From: Allium sativum
Taxonomy: Eukaryota; Streptophyta; Magnoliopsida; Asparagales; Amaryllidaceae
Reading direction: 5' to 3'
Length of the DNA stretch: 64,000 bases
Assembly (NCBI GenBank): GCA_030737875.1
Contig: CM060923.1
Span: 494,972,453-495,036,452, forward strand
The notes beneath the pieces are model-generated. The model was given only the letters and a program-made list of their open reading frames with translations. It was not told the origin of the DNA and searched no databases. This document shows positions 9,890 to 21,677 of the stretch, in pieces (the first letter of the stretch is position 1; each line of letters starts with the position of its first letter). The translations under genes and the position numbers were made by a program.

Positions 9890-10689
9890 AAAGGATTTCG
9901 TCCCCGAAATCTCTAAGTTAGGAAGAACATATCCTACCAACCAACATCCATCTACTCAAAACATCATCCACGAGCAATCATTGTCCTTACAAGATTCTAA
10001 ATGTTGTATGAACATATGCAAAGGTGTGTGTATATTTACTTATCTAATGCAAATATCATCAATGCAAATTATGTTAGTGAAATGAATCCATATGTATGCA
10101 ATTCCTAACATAATGTATAACATCTATATGTGTGCACATAACATACATCCATATGCAACATCCATGTGATAACACAAAAATTTTCATTCATGAATAAGCA
10201 TAAACACTCATGCATATGCAATATGAGGAGTGTGTGAGCCGATCTAGTGCCTAACGTGTATAATGCATCCACGAGTAACCACTTGCAAACACTTGCAACC
10301 ACTTGCAACCATCAAGCATAACATGTTTCAAACACATGTTTCATCCAAAGGGTTTCTACCTAAGGTTCCCATGACAAGATTAACATGATATAGATAGCAA
10401 AAGAAAGATATGCTACAAAGAGATCGGGAAGATAAGCAAGATATACTCTTTTCGGATTACAAGAAATCCCTTCCTAACCCAACCCATATCCTATAAAAGC
10501 CCAAAAGGTTTAGTCAACCTAACGGACCCCTTCAAACCTTGACATGTATTACTAACCGATGAGTCATACCCCCTTATGGAGTTTACAACAGAAATGGGAT
10601 CGAGAACGGGACCGAGAGGATATAGGTAAAAGATAACATGCGAGAAAGTTCCACCGGAAAACAAGGATCAAGGATATGCTATTAAAAAG
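9890..10689 (-). other. B interior, non-coding 3' region
   Basis: 800 bp between the integrase remnant and the PPT. Only the last few codons of pol, next to the PPT, look familiar. The remainder contains ACTTGCAACC and ATATGCAT-like repeats (10100-10320) and no recognisable domain. A chromodomain, expected here in chromoviruses, was not found. Confidence 0.6.
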
Positions 10690-11639
10690 AGATATGATGC
10701 GCGTATCTAGCCTTCAGTCTTCTTAACTCCACTGTGCTTTGACCGTCTTTTACCTCATGATTTCTTAGCTTCTTAACTCTTATTTCCAAATATGAGTTGG
10801 AACCCATTTCATTGTCGCCTCTCGTCTTCCTCATTCACTTACTCTTCTATCATTCTTGGCTTAAACATAACTATGACCTCATGGTTTCATGCAAGCTCTC
10901 CAAAATTCACCAGTGAATCCTGGATCTCGTTTACTTACTATAAAGTATTCCACGCAGCAGAACTTTTCTTGGAAATACCAATCCACGTTTACCAATTGCT
11001 CTTACTAACGAAATTTTCTATAACTCATGCTTGAACGAAATGAACCATCCGCCTGTGAATGATAGGCCGTACTTAAATTCAGTCGCTTGCCCATGACTTC
11101 CCGTAGACTATTCCAAAACTGGCTAGTGAAAATTGAGTCATGGTTACTAACTATTCTTTAGGGAACCCCGTGCAACCGCTTTATTTCTTGAAAGTAAACT
11201 GTCGCTAGTTAGGATGCAGTCCTTTCGCTCTTTACCGGAGTGAAATGAGCACTCTTCGTGAGTCTACCTACTATGACCCACATGCTCTTATTCCCTTTCT
11301 TGATCTAGGCAGTCCATCCACGAAATCCTTCGTGACGCTTTACTACTTCCATTGCGGGGACCTCCAATGGATGTAATAGCCTACCGGGCTTTTTATGGCT
11401 CGGCCTTATTCTGTTGGCACAACATGCACCTTGGGACAAACTCGGCCACCTCCTCGGGTGATGTGCATCTTCAAGAACCTTCTTTCTCTCATCGCGTCTT
11501 AGCCATCCCTTGTCATCTATAGCGAGGTGACTTACCATCTCGCCTCGAATCAACTTGTCCATGATCTCGACTAACTGCGGGTCTTCTTTCTGTGAAGTCC
11601 CTACTTGATCCAAAAGGGTAGGTCTAAGCTCAAGGGACG
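10690..11639 (-). pseudogene. Integrase remnant of B (zinc-binding and core)
   Basis: The minus strand carries the region between RNase H and integrase (DPQLVEIMDKLI near 11570), a damaged HHCC zinc-binding domain (DAHHP near 11465, then SHKKPGRLLHPLEVP near 11370; about 25 residues are missing between the His and Cys pairs) and the catalytic core about 11300-11040 (WVIVGRLTKSAHF, KRLHGVP, FTSQFW, STAYHSQADG). Integrase inserts the cDNA into the host genome. In this copy stops interrupt the core, the usual SDRD aspartate motif reads SNHD, and the glutamate after DGQ is lost, so it cannot be active. The C-terminal tail to 10690 is barely recognisable. Confidence 0.85.
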
Positions 11640-12593
11640 CTAACTAACTAATTAAACTGAGAGAACTTCTTACTTCAATTGTCCTCGTCGGAGCTTTTCG
11701 GTTTTGAACCGCGACCACTTTAGCAGGATCCACCACTAAGCCTTGCTTAGAAACTATGTGCCCAAGAAATCTAACTTCTTTTCTCCAAAATGACATTTGG
11801 AGGACTTGGCTTTCAACTGATGCGCTCTAAGCGTATCCATCACCTCCTTGAGATGTCTAGCATGTTCTTCCTCGTTCTTTAAGAAAGTCAGGATATCGTC
11901 TACAATGACTACCACAAACTCGTTCAGGAACTCCCTAGAAACCCTACTCATCAAGTCCACGAAGTAGGCGGGTGCATTAGTCAAACCGAATGGCATGACC
12001 AGCCATTCTAAGAATCCATCTGGAGTTCTGAACGCAGTTTTGCCTATACCATCCTCAGCTACTCTGAGCTGATGGAATCCAGTAGCAAGATCAAGAGAAA
12101 ACAGATGTTCCTACAAGCTGATCAAACAAATCATCGATCCTTGGCAATGGTTGCTTATTCTCTTTGTTTAACTCACGATAATCAACACAAAGTCGAAGAG
12201 AACCATCTGCCTTGGTAGTAAATACTACAGGCGCTCCCCATTCAGATATACTTCGTCTAATGAAGTTCTTCTCAAGCAACTCCTTGACTTGCTTTCTTAA
12301 CTCTCATCTTGCGGGGCCATGTGCCTAACCGGCCACGAAACTATCTTGGCATTATTAACCAGATAAATGTGTAAATCTATCTCTCGTTTAGGGGTAACCC
12401 CCTTCACTTCACCCAAGATATCAGGATATTCTCGGACCACCCTCACCGATTGCAAACTATCGATAGACGAGTTGAGGGATTCAAGATAACACAACATGAC
12501 GAGACTCATAGGGTTACTAGAAATTTTTAGGGTATTACCGAGGCGAGTCATGAGCCTCACAACCCTATGCTCAAAATTCAAGGATGGCTCCAA
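11640..12593 (-). pseudogene. Reverse transcriptase remnant of B, RNase H deleted
   Basis: From right to left: a connector with VVREYPDIL (about 12390-12420), RT fingers ([20 protein letters not shown], about 12235), palm (GKTAFRTP, then MPFGLTNAP at 11996) and the catalytic VIVDDI motif (both aspartates kept) near 11910. A one-base shift after [11 protein letters not shown] (about 12108) and breaks near 12290 interrupt the frame. After the thumb segment (VVDPAKV, about 11730) the reading passes within about 90 bp to pre-integrase sequence, so the ~250-residue RNase H region is missing. RT would copy element RNA primed by initiator tRNA at 14030-14041. Confidence 0.9.
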
Positions 12594-12783
12594 AACTGGA
12601 CAATCGATCCATGCCCAAAATCAACCCATACCCCATGAAACCGAGAATATAAGCATCACACGAGAACTCTACACTAAAGATAGAGATTTTCAAATCCACG
12701 TAGATAATAGACAAATGGGCGGAAACCCCAATTGGATTTGGAACACACACGGGATCATAAACTAGACTAGTACTTAGGTGCAA
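12571..12783 (-). pseudogene. Aspartic protease C-terminal half of B
   Basis: This frame contains the second protease motif, GYGLILGMDRL followed by SSFGAIL, matching the ILGMDWL motif typical of Ty3/Gypsy proteases. The N-terminal active site (FDSGTSHSLF) is in the adjoining frame that ends at 12792, so a frameshift of about 12784-12795 splits the protease. It overlaps the start of the RT connector ORF by about 20 bp in a different frame. Confidence 0.85.
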
Positions 12784-12791
12784 ACTTTCAA

Positions 12792-13844
12792 CTAGATCAG
12801 ATGAAATAAACTATGCGATGTGCCAGAATCAAACAAAGTACAAACAGGAAAATCAGAAATGTAAACAAGACTTTCAACAGAAACACTACCTCGATCATGA
12901 GCTGAAAGAACGATGTTGAGGGGATGAACTCGCCCTCCAGATGGTCTTGCACACTGAGTCTGACCTTGCCCTTGCTTCTTCGGGCAATCTTTGCTGAAAT
13001 GTCCAAACTCACCACAATGAAAGCATTCACCACTCTTCCTTTTTCTCTTCCTACAATCCTTAATAAGATGCCCAGCTGAACCGCAATAATGGCACTTCCT
13101 CTTGTCGTTATTGCCCTTGCTATTGTTCCCCTTGTTTAGATGAGTCAAGCTTCCACAAGTAAAGCACTTCTTTTCCTCCTTATCTTCAGACTTCTCCTCC
13201 TTCTTGTCACTCCTATTCTCTTCATTAAGTAGGGCCATATTCACCAAACTCTCGAAAGTTGCCCCCAAGGGTATATGAGTCATGGCTAAACCATGTAATG
13301 GCTCGTTTAATCCTAGAGCAAAGTATAGGGCCTTCTTCTGAGCTGTGTTAACCAAGTCTAAACCGACCCGAGCCAGTTGATTAAACTTATCTATGTATTC
13401 CCTAATAGTCATGTCCCCTTGCTTCAGTGATAGGAACCTTAGTCCAAACTTTCCCCGAAAGTCATCCCAAGTCTCAATTGGCCTAGTAGCGGTGGTGACC
13501 ACCCACCAACGTGCAGCTTCTTCCTTTAGCAACCACACTGCCAATAAAACCTTCCTACGGTCATCTATATCAAAGAAGGCAAAAAGATCTTCGGTTTCTT
13601 TCAACCAATTCCTGGCCTCTACAAAAGTCTCAATGCCTTGAAAGTTCTTGCCACCCATCGTCTTAAAGTTCTTTCAAGTTTCCGCAAAATCCGCTTGTGG
13701 AGGCTGTTGGGGAAGAGAAACATCAGCTATGGGAGGAGGAGGAGAAACACCTGCGGGGCCGGCTTCGGTCGCCCTAGCCTCCAAAAGTCTCCTATACCAA
13801 ACAGGTACGTGCACTCCCTACGGAATAGTAAAGTTATCGGCCAT
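12792..13844 (-). pseudogene. Gag plus protease N-terminus of B
   Basis: Gag forms the particle and binds element RNA. The likely original start is ATG at 13844 (MADNFTIP...). In the same frame a TAG follows at codon 9 (13818-13820) and a TGA at codon 57 (13674-13676), after which the frame is open for 288 codons from 13658 to 12792. That open part has the retrotransposon-gag region (EARNWL..., EEAARWW, DFRGKF, GDMTIREYIDKFNQLARVG), a Lys/Glu-rich linker, and then zinc knuckles: one degenerate CxxCxxxxH without its last Cys, and two complete (CHYCGSAGHLIKDC, CFHCGEFGHFSKDC). The protease active site FDSGTSHSLF is at the end. Gag and protease are thus fused, as usual in plant Ty3/Gypsy. Confidence 0.92.
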
Positions 13845-14029
13845 ACTGAAAACGAAGAAAAAGACAGATTCAGAATGGAGAAAAACGAAGGAATTTTGCT
13901 AATGGCTTTTTGGGGAATAGCCTTTAAAATAAACTAGACTTTTCTTTGGAAAATACTTTATACTTGGTTTTGAAAATAGTTTTTCAAAAGTTTTCTAAAA
14001 ACCTTTTTGTTCCTTCTCGTAAACCATAC
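13845..14029 (-). other. B interior 5' leader between PBS and gag
   Basis: 185 bp between the PBS and the gag start on the minus strand. It is A+T-rich, with no recognised element. It is short for a packaging leader but usual for this kind of element. Confidence 0.6.
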
Positions 14030-14041
14030 GCTCTGATACCA
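14030..14041 (-). other. Primer-binding site of B (initiator-Met tRNA)
   Basis: The minus strand reads TGGTATCAGAGC, two bases after the LTR end (TG...CA boundary at 14044). This is the standard plant complement of the tRNA-iMet 3' end. Confidence 0.95.
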
Positions 14042-15340
14042 AATGTAACACCCCACCTCCGCCAGGGTGGCTCTTGCAAGCACTCTGACTTTGGAGGGGC
14101 GTTTGTACCGGGTAAACATGCATAATGATATATCAAGGCAGAACAAGAACATATGTATATATGTAAACAGAGTAAATAAGATAAGTAAAACAACGGAAGA
14201 TTTCAAATCTATTTCAAAACAAGTCTGGTACAATATAATGTCAACTTTCCAAATACACAAGTCTAGATAAAAACAACATCACTGAAAAACAGAAATACAT
14301 AAGTACTATCCCCAAAATAAGTGATAACCATAGCTAGCTTCATGTCAAGACCGTACATGAGCTAAAATCCCACAAGCAAGCGATCAGAAATCCAAGCTAA
14401 GCTCCAATATTCCCACCCTGAGAACCTGGGGGGGAAACGGAAGAAAAGAGGCGAAAGAAAAACAGGTCAGTCAAAAAGACTGAGTAAGCCCTACTACAAT
14501 CAATGTAAATTGATAAAGTTAACTGGCATGAGAAGCAGGGATGAACATAAGGATAACTACATACTGGCATGATAGATAAAGGTGTCATCGCATAATCAGG
14601 TTTAAGGTTTTGCACCACAGGTGTACTAGCAAACTAACATGACTTGAATAAACACGTATTGATCCCTTGGCCCAAGCTTTGACCCAATAACATGAAATGA
14701 CCCTAATACGAGGTCCAATAACATAAAGTGACCCTAATACGAGGTCCAATAACATGAAATGACCCTAATACGAGGTCCAACCAAACGGTCTAGTCGATCG
14801 GCTCCCTATAAGCCTAACTCGTCACGTGTTTGTGTCAATACGGCCCAAACATAATTGTAGTCAGACTGTGCCGGGTCTCCCGTTGGGTGTATCAAGCCTT
14901 AAGGTGTCAACCCCTGGACACCATAAACGTAAGTGAACAATCTAGGTCTACTGGTACCCATGCTTGAATTCTCCAAATACGGACTACGTGCACGACCATA
15001 GTCCGTCCGGAACTACATCGGCGTACCACTCTGCCGTCGTTTTTGGTCACTTACCTCAAGTCCAGTAATCGTGCCCCCCACCCTAGCCTAGTCCCTAGGG
15101 TCTTAATGATACAAACTTGGGATTAGTGCTGGAGTGGACCCCCATTGCTAGGATTTTCTAGTGGGTTAAGTACGGTTTAACCCTCTTGCTAATCATGGAT
15201 TAACTTGGTTAAGTGTAACGATGAGTTCACGACTTAACCATGATTAATCTACCAAGCCCAAATTGGTTAAGTATTAAGTGGACCATGACTTAACCCTAAT
15301 CATGAGGCATTAATAAATTAATGTGCCTTAACCTCTCACA

Positions 15341-15520
15341 CTAGACTTTGTTGCGGTTACTAGTTAAGCCGGGCGGGTCCGGGTAGCTTTACACCACAAC
15401 TTGGTCTAACCTCGGGTTCAAGGTACAACATGACCAACTTCTCACATTGGGTCCTATTGTTTGTAGCAACTAGTTAAGCCGGTCGGTTCCGGGTAGTTTT
15501 ATGCTACAAACTCAACCCAA
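15341..15520 (-). other. Pair of large hairpins (B-right)
   Basis: The same two structures as at 7940-8119. The first outer pair of hairpin 1 is lost (C at 15341), and one loop base differs (GGGCGGGTCC versus GGGCGAGTCC). Hairpin 2 stems are unchanged. Confidence 0.75.
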
Positions 15521-16793
15521 CCTCGAGTTGGTCACACTTATATTTTCTAAGTGTCATGTCCATCATGTTTCCAAAACATATTACAAGTTTTCAAGCATTT
15601 GGGTAGACCTAACTTAATAGGTAAATTCCTAATGGGTAGACCTAACTTAATAGGTAAATTCCCAATCTTATGTTTTCATGTCTTTTAAGTTTACCCAACC
15701 CCAAACGCAATCCCATCGCTTACATAATCGCAATAGCGCATAAAGGATAGAAAGAGGGAACTTGGCATAAAGATGACAAATGGTGTTAAAGCCACAAGTT
15801 TAACATGGTGGCATATGAAATGTACATATGTTCATATACTTGCATATTGCATCATTAGGCCTCAAAAGTATGCATAAAACCAAACTTAGCATATAAGTGA
15901 TACATGGTGATAAATGACATGTAGAAGTTGCCATAAGTTCGCATTTAGCCTCACATGCAAGTTATCATAAGGGATATGATAACTTACATGTTGCCAAAAT
16001 GCAACCTTTAGCATAAAGCTTGAAGCTTTAAGCTCATAAACCCAAGATAAGCTTGCATAACATGATAACATGAGCAAAATGATCAACCCAAACTTGCATA
16101 ACATAACTTGCATATCATATGGCAAACTTGCATATCATAACATAGCAAACTTGCATAACATAACATGATAAACTTGCATATCATAACATATCAAACTTGC
16201 ATAACATGACATGGTAAACTTGCATATTATGGAAAACTTGCATATCATAACATGGCAAACTTGCATAGCATAACATGATAAACCTGCATATCATAACATG
16301 GCAAACTTGCATAGCATAACATGATAAACTTGCATATCATAACATATCAAACTTGCATAACATGACATGGTAAACTTGCATATCATGGCAAACTTGCATA
16401 TCATAATGATCAACCAAACTTGCATCATTCATTTAACTTTAGAGTTTAAATATGAAAGTAGAAAAGGGCTTACAATGCTTATGAAGACACAAAAATATAT
16501 ATAGATTGAGACAAAGCCCTTATGCAATCAAATAAACCCAAAATGCAAGCTCCAATAGAAAAACCCTTGAGCCAAAATGATCAAAACCCTTGCTTTATGA
16601 TATAAATATGGAAACTTGACTTGAATGCAAGCTAATGACACTCATATATGCTTGAAAACACTTTATGCATGGAAAATCTCTCATAGAAATAACTTAGGAA
16701 TTTTATGAAGAGAGCGGAGGCCATGAGAGGAATAATTTTGCCATAGTTTAGTTACTTGAATGAATAATGATGATTTAGGGTTAGGTTAGGTGC

Positions 16794-16802
16794 TTATTTA
16801 TA
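16794..16802 (-). promoter_or_regulatory. TATA box of B 5' LTR
   Basis: TATAAATAA on the minus strand, identical to the copy in B-left. Because this LTR is the 5' LTR, this is the box that would drive B's transcript. Confidence 0.8.
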
Positions 16803-18137
16803 GAGATTAGGATTAGTTTTAGCCTTAGGATTAAACCCTAGTTCTAATCTCAGCCCTCAAAACCGAATCTGGCCCCCAAACTCAACACAACTCCCAAAAT
16901 GGTGCACCAGACAAAACTGCCTGGCTGAACCAAGTCGACAGCCAAGTCGACCGGGCTGTCGATTTGGGTCCAACCAAGTCGACTGCCAAGTCGACAGGCC
17001 TGTCGACTTGATTGGCTTGGCGGGAAATTTCCCGCCTAGCCTTCCAGGCCCGAAATTCGAAATTTGAACTTGAAATTCAAATCTGTTTTGAACTTGAAAT
17101 TTTCTGAAAACTTCATTGGGCCTTAATCGGGTCATACGAACTCCGATTTTCGAAAACTCGGACTCTATTTCGCGTATTTTTCCGAGACGAACGCAATGGC
17201 ATAGCCCGTTTCCCTTGATTCAGATTTATAAATTAAATTCTGTCTCGATTTATGTTATAATAGGTTATTGAAAATACGGGTTGTTACACAACATCAGATC
17301 GATACCCAGAAAACTATTCAACTTATTAATCTCTAGTCAGTTTCTAATTTCTGTTTAACTCCATTTAGATTTATTCTAATTGAATAAATCTATTTGTCTA
17401 ACTCCTATTCGAATAACTAATATTAAATTTTACTCCATTCGCTTGACTCTAGATCGCAGCGATCACAATTGTTACGCATGATTCCCTCAGGAAACATCCG
17501 ACCGCCGTAGGCTATCTGCAGCCCTGCGAATTACGCTAGCAGTCGTGCTAAATAGCAACTTATCTTGAATAACTATGTTTAACTAACTCTTCGAATAAAC
17601 TATATTTGATTGACTTCTATTTGATAACTCTAATAGACTAACTCTTTTCTATCTCGTTAATTTCCTTTTTATAAATCCTATTTACTTTCTAAATAAATAT
17701 CCCTTTATTAATTCTATTTATTTCCTTTATTCTATTTATTCCCTTTTTTTATAAAATCTTCAATTTATTTTATAAATAATTTCTCTTTTATAAAATCCTT
17801 TGATTTTATAAATACTTTATTTTCAAAATAATTCCTTTTTATAAAATCGGTTGGTTTTATAAAATGCCTTTATTTCAATATACATTGAAAAAGTTCTTTT
17901 TACATCCCAGGGTCTTTTTATGATATTTAAAATAGCAAACCACAAAGATCGATACCATTTAAACACTCATAATCAAACAGATTATATATCACATCATATA
18001 TTACAATATATGAACATAACAATATCATAAATATTGAGGAGTCCAGTTGGACCCCTCCAACCTGTTCCCCTGCATCACAGATGTTAAACGCACAAATATA
18101 AAATATTCTATTAAACCGAATCAATATTCGATTAACG

Positions 18138-18138
<1 letters not shown>

Positions 18139-18207
<69 letters not shown>
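18139..18207. repeat. (AT)n(GT)n(AT)n compound microsatellite
   Basis: About 69 bp in LTR A1. LTR A2 has only AT units at 24145-24194. A related AT/GT run occurs in remnant I at 28303-28362. Confidence 0.95.
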
Positions 18208-18209
<2 letters not shown>

Positions 18210-19360
18210 TTATCTATGATTTCAATCAATACACAAACAACTCAACCAACAGTTAACCCACAGCATCATCATTTATCAGTTCTAAATATACGTTATAAAA
18301 ATAAAACTGTTCAGAGTTGGTGAGTTTTACTCACATTGGACGATCATCGTTGATAACGATAACCATCGCTCGATTTGATTCAGACGGACAATTTATTTTG
18401 CTATAAATTGTAACGGACTCCGATTCACTCCCAGTCAGTTCCATTGTGTTGGCGCCGTCCATACGATCCCAACGGTCTTGTTTCGCTGAATTTCGATATC
18501 GTATGAGATAGTTACGAAATTTTCAAACTTAATACTCTATTTGAATTTTAAATAAAACTTTAAACCATTTAGAATTTGGGCCTTACAAACCTTTGAACAG
18601 CCCATTTGCATTTTTAGACCTGAGGCCCGCAACTACTTCTTCCCAATCGTAACAATCCCTCCCTCCAGACATTTAGTACGTCCCTTAAAATCTGCTATCT
18701 CCTCCTTCAATATTTGCCCGGTCCCTCCTTCTCACAATCAATCCGCAAACAAACAGATGCCCTCCAATCTTTCTGCTGATGCCCGCTATTCTCCTGCATC
18801 TGGTAAAGTCTTCCTCCCCAAATTAATTGTCCCGACTTCAGACAAACCAACCTCCCTATCACGAACTCCAGAAAACCCCTCCCTCACCATCTTCGAATTT
18901 CACTTCCTCCCATATACCCACAGAATCAAACTCGATCTCCCAAATCGATTTGCGTCGACAGCATTCTGCTGTGTATCTCAGTATTTCGATCGACATTCCC
19001 AATCATAGAAAATCCCAAAACTTCTCGATGAGATGCTAATCTCCCCGATAAGCATGAATACCACAATCAAATCCTAAATCGATGCACCCGTTTCTTCGAA
19101 CCACCTAACCTTAGGCGCGCTGTACGAGTTCCGATGATCCCAGCAAGCGTCGCATACCATAAAACAGGTATAGGAATGAAGATAAATTCCAGACGAATCT
19201 AAATATTTAAGCTTTGTATTTTATAGTATTTGATTTGAATTTATTTGGATTTTTAAACTCACGAGCTTGGTTTTCCTGAAGAATGAAAAAGGGAAACCGA
19301 TGTCTTGTTTCTCCTTTGACCAAAGGATGAGTTGATTAGGTTTTAGAACGTTATAAAGGG

Positions 19361-19369
19361 TTATTTATA
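19361..19369 (-). promoter_or_regulatory. TATA box of LTR A1
   Basis: TATAAATAA on the minus strand. In A2 the matching site (25353-25361) reads TGTAAATAA, so the box is changed in the 5' LTR, the copy that would drive transcription. Confidence 0.65.
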
Positions 19370-20269
19370 GATAAACAATGTTAGGTATCATTGGTGGCTG
19401 AGAAAGAGGGCGGGTGTTTTTGTTTAGGTTCACTCATTAGTTAGGATATTTGTTTTGAGTTTAAAAGAATTTGGTCATCTCATTTTTCAAAACTTCGTTA
19501 ATTACGAACTGTTATCGACTGGATCAACTACACCATCGTGACGATCAACGCGCCACGATCCCAGAAATATAATAATACCGATAGTTTGACTCATATTGTG
19601 AAATCCCAAAATCGCTGATTAAGGGTGCAAAAATACTCCAAATAAAAAGTTGCTTATTTAATTAATTAAAAATTATAGAAAGATTCTAAAAATTAAATTA
19701 TTGCTATGTCTCAAAAGAACCCTACCCTAATTCGAATCCGATATTTAAATATACTCAAATAACCGTTATGGCCATAAAAGAATATGCCGCTGTTTTTCTG
19801 AATATTTGATTTGGACATAAAACAAAATCTACACGACGAAATCCCGATTTTTCTCTTCCACTAGAAAGATATACTCCACCAGCTCCACACGTTTCTTGTT
19901 TCATAGAAATCCGATTTAAAATGAACCCTGTATACTCAATTGAAGTTCGAACTGCCAAATAGCAAACTACCACGTCGTTACGCGCTCTATTTTAATTATA
20001 ATATAATTATACATTCAAACTGACGTCGATTGAATATATTCGTCAATATAATTCAATTCTAAGCTGAATTAAATCTTAGGGACGACCCCATTCACAGAAT
20101 ATTGTGATTTCCAATATTTTGATTATTTCTGAATTTAATATATTATTCTATTATTTAATTTAATTAAATATTCACTATAATTTAATTAACGACGATTTAA
20201 TTCCCTAAATCACTATTTATATAATTAAATAAATTAATTATAATACCTCTGACAATGCGGGTCATTACA

Positions 20270-20282
20270 TTCTTCCCCACTT
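20270..20282 (-). other. Polypurine tract of A
   Basis: The minus strand reads AAGTGGGGAAGAA immediately before TGTAATGACCC, the start of the 3' LTR. Confidence 0.88.
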
Positions 20283-20479
20283 AAAATAATTTCGTCCTCA
20301 AAATTGCTAAGTTAGAGGACGACCCTATCTATTTGGTAAAAGCTTATCGGTTTACCCCTTATTTCTGATTTCAACTGAACCAATTAATATCGACTAAAAT
20401 ATTAATTCCTTCCGACTAACTAAAATTTTCAAAAATTCTGAAAATTATCTAACACTTTAAATTTTCGGAAAATTTCGCC

Positions 20480-20640
20480 ATTACCTCCTTTGTACAGCCC
20501 TATCACTAAAACTCCAACTCGCCTCTCTAGGCCTTCTCCAACCCAAAAGAAAATCAAACAGCCAAGCGGCTTGCCAATTCAGCTCATAAATCTCATGCTC
20601 ATATCAAATATAAACTTGTACCTTTTTGTCGAGCATATCA
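20480..20640 (-). other. Conserved interior island (A copy)
   Basis: It shares ordered blocks with E (about 44400-44590) and F (34196-34385): TTACCTCC near the left, CCAACCCAAAAGAAAA, CAGCCAAGCGGCT, and TTGTACCTTTTTGTCGAGCA at the right. In A and E it sits 150-350 bp inside the 3' LTR. Its role is unknown. Confidence 0.65.
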
Positions 20641-21663
20641 ACTCTATCACTTCACCTGTCATCAATTCAACATATACTAATGCAATTCCAACTTGATCTC
20701 AAATCAATTTTTATCCACAAATCCAACCATTCGCTTATACCTAAGTCGAATTCAATTTCAAATTTGAGTTCCATTACCAATTTCAATTTTTACCTTACCA
20801 GTCCAATATAATTCCAGATGATCTCTATCAAGTCCAAATCTACTTGACACTAATCTATTTCAATTCAATTTCAACTTAACTGGTCTTACTTTGATTCCAA
20901 TTTGCTTTTACAAGTTCCTATTTAATTTGTCTTAAATTAAACAATCAAATTCTGGGAGTTTTAAACAACTTTGTTTTTCTTAAAACAATTCAAAAACAAA
21001 ATCCTTGGTTGTAATCTGTCACTTAGCAACTCGAAAATCACACCGATGATGCTGCGCAGTCAAAATCGGAGTTACTTTACAGCGACCGTAGTGAGTTCAG
21101 TACTATATCACTTCAAAACCATTTCTTAAACACTTCCACTTTGAAATTCATTTCAAAATATAATTCACACTGCTTGTAAAACAATTTAAAATCTCCCAGG
21201 ATCTTAAATTTTCCTTATTTTTAATCCAAATCCATTTACAAACACTTTTCCCTTTTCTGGGATTTTAAATTTCAATTCTGATCTAAATTCAGATTTAATT
21301 CATTTCAATTTCATATAATTCACTTGTATAAATTCTGATTGGTTATATATAACCATTTCACATTTTAAAATCTTATTTGATTATAATTACTACCAACACA
21401 TCCTATATATGGTAATATATCACATATCCATACTGTGTTGGTCCATCGTATTCAAGTGTTTATTTACTCCTACCGATACAGTGGATCAAAGTGATCGACC
21501 ATAACTCATAAACAACTCAGCCAATGAATCTCCACAATATAAAACCATTTTTATATCAAATACAAATACGAACTCGTATATATACACTCAAACTCAATCT
21601 AGGGTGTTACTAACCCTATCTCTACTGAGTCACGCCACAGAGCCAAGGTAATTCTTAACCTAA

Positions 21664-21675
21664 GCTCTGATACCA
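21664..21675 (-). other. Primer-binding site of A (initiator-Met tRNA)
   Basis: The minus strand reads TGGTATCAGAGC, two bases from the LTR boundary at 21678. It is identical to B's PBS. Confidence 0.95.
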
Positions 21676-21677
21676 AC

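Larger units (their letters stand above)
6644..17288 (-). mobile_element. Ty3/Gypsy retrotransposon B with decayed gag-pol
   Basis: A complete 10.6-kb minus-strand element. LTRs are 6644-9876 and 14044-17288, the interior is 9877-14043, the PBS is at 14030-14041 and the PPT at 9877-9889. The TSD CAACA is at 6639-6643 and 17289-17293. The empty site is intact in LTR A2 at 23297-23301, so B inserted after A duplicated its LTRs. Gag, protease, RT and integrase remnants in that order (PR-RT-IN) place it in Ty3/Gypsy. RNase H is missing and several frames are broken. In the first ~200 bp the two LTRs differ at only two positions by eye, fewer than the A or E pairs, so B is the youngest complete element here. 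Confidence 0.95.
14044..17288 (-). repeat. LTR B-right (5' LTR of B)
   Basis: 3245 bp, nearly identical to B-left. It carries the same modules: hairpin 14468-14482, 31-bp triplicate 14685-14777, large hairpins 15341-15409 and 15447-15520, small hairpin pair 15601-15663, CTTGCATA array, TATA box 16794-16802, and GTCGAC at 16934, 16946, 16978, 16990 and 17002 (degenerate at 16958). It ends in GGGTTGTTACA, then the TSD CAACA. Confidence 0.95.
4983..20269 (-). repeat. LTR A1 (3' LTR of A), split by element B
   Basis: It starts TGTAATGACCC and ends GGTCATTACA. Apart from B plus one TSD copy it is about 4637 bp. It matches LTR A2 along its length with scattered differences, for example three in the first 43 bp. 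Recognisable modules from left to right are CAGCGGAA at 5251, the GTC...GACTG hairpin near 5394-5409, which has one stem mismatch here, B at 6644, a palindrome at 18036, and a TATA box at 19361. Long ORFs in it are chance ORFs with no domain. Confidence 0.9.
17294..20269 (-). repeat. Right part of LTR A1 after element B
   Basis: It continues LTR A1 from CAACATCAGATCG and matches A2 23297-26251. It holds TATAAAAT-rich tracts (17650-17880), the palindrome GAGGAGTCCA-gt-TGGACCCCTC at 18036-18057 (one mismatch), a G+C-richer leader part (18600-19150) and a minus-strand TATAAATAA at 19361-19369. There is no gene. Confidence 0.9.
20270..21677 (-). mobile_element. Interior of A, 1.4 kb, non-coding
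   Basis: It begins next to the left LTR with the PPT (minus AAGTGGGGAAGAA, 20270-20282) followed by a GAGGACGAAATTATTT-type remnant of a pol end, and finishes at the PBS (21664-21675). No gag, RT or integrase motif is readable on either strand. The rest is CAATTTCAA-rich low-complexity sequence (20600-21350). A segment at about 20480-20640 is shared with the interior of E and with F. Confidence 0.85.
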
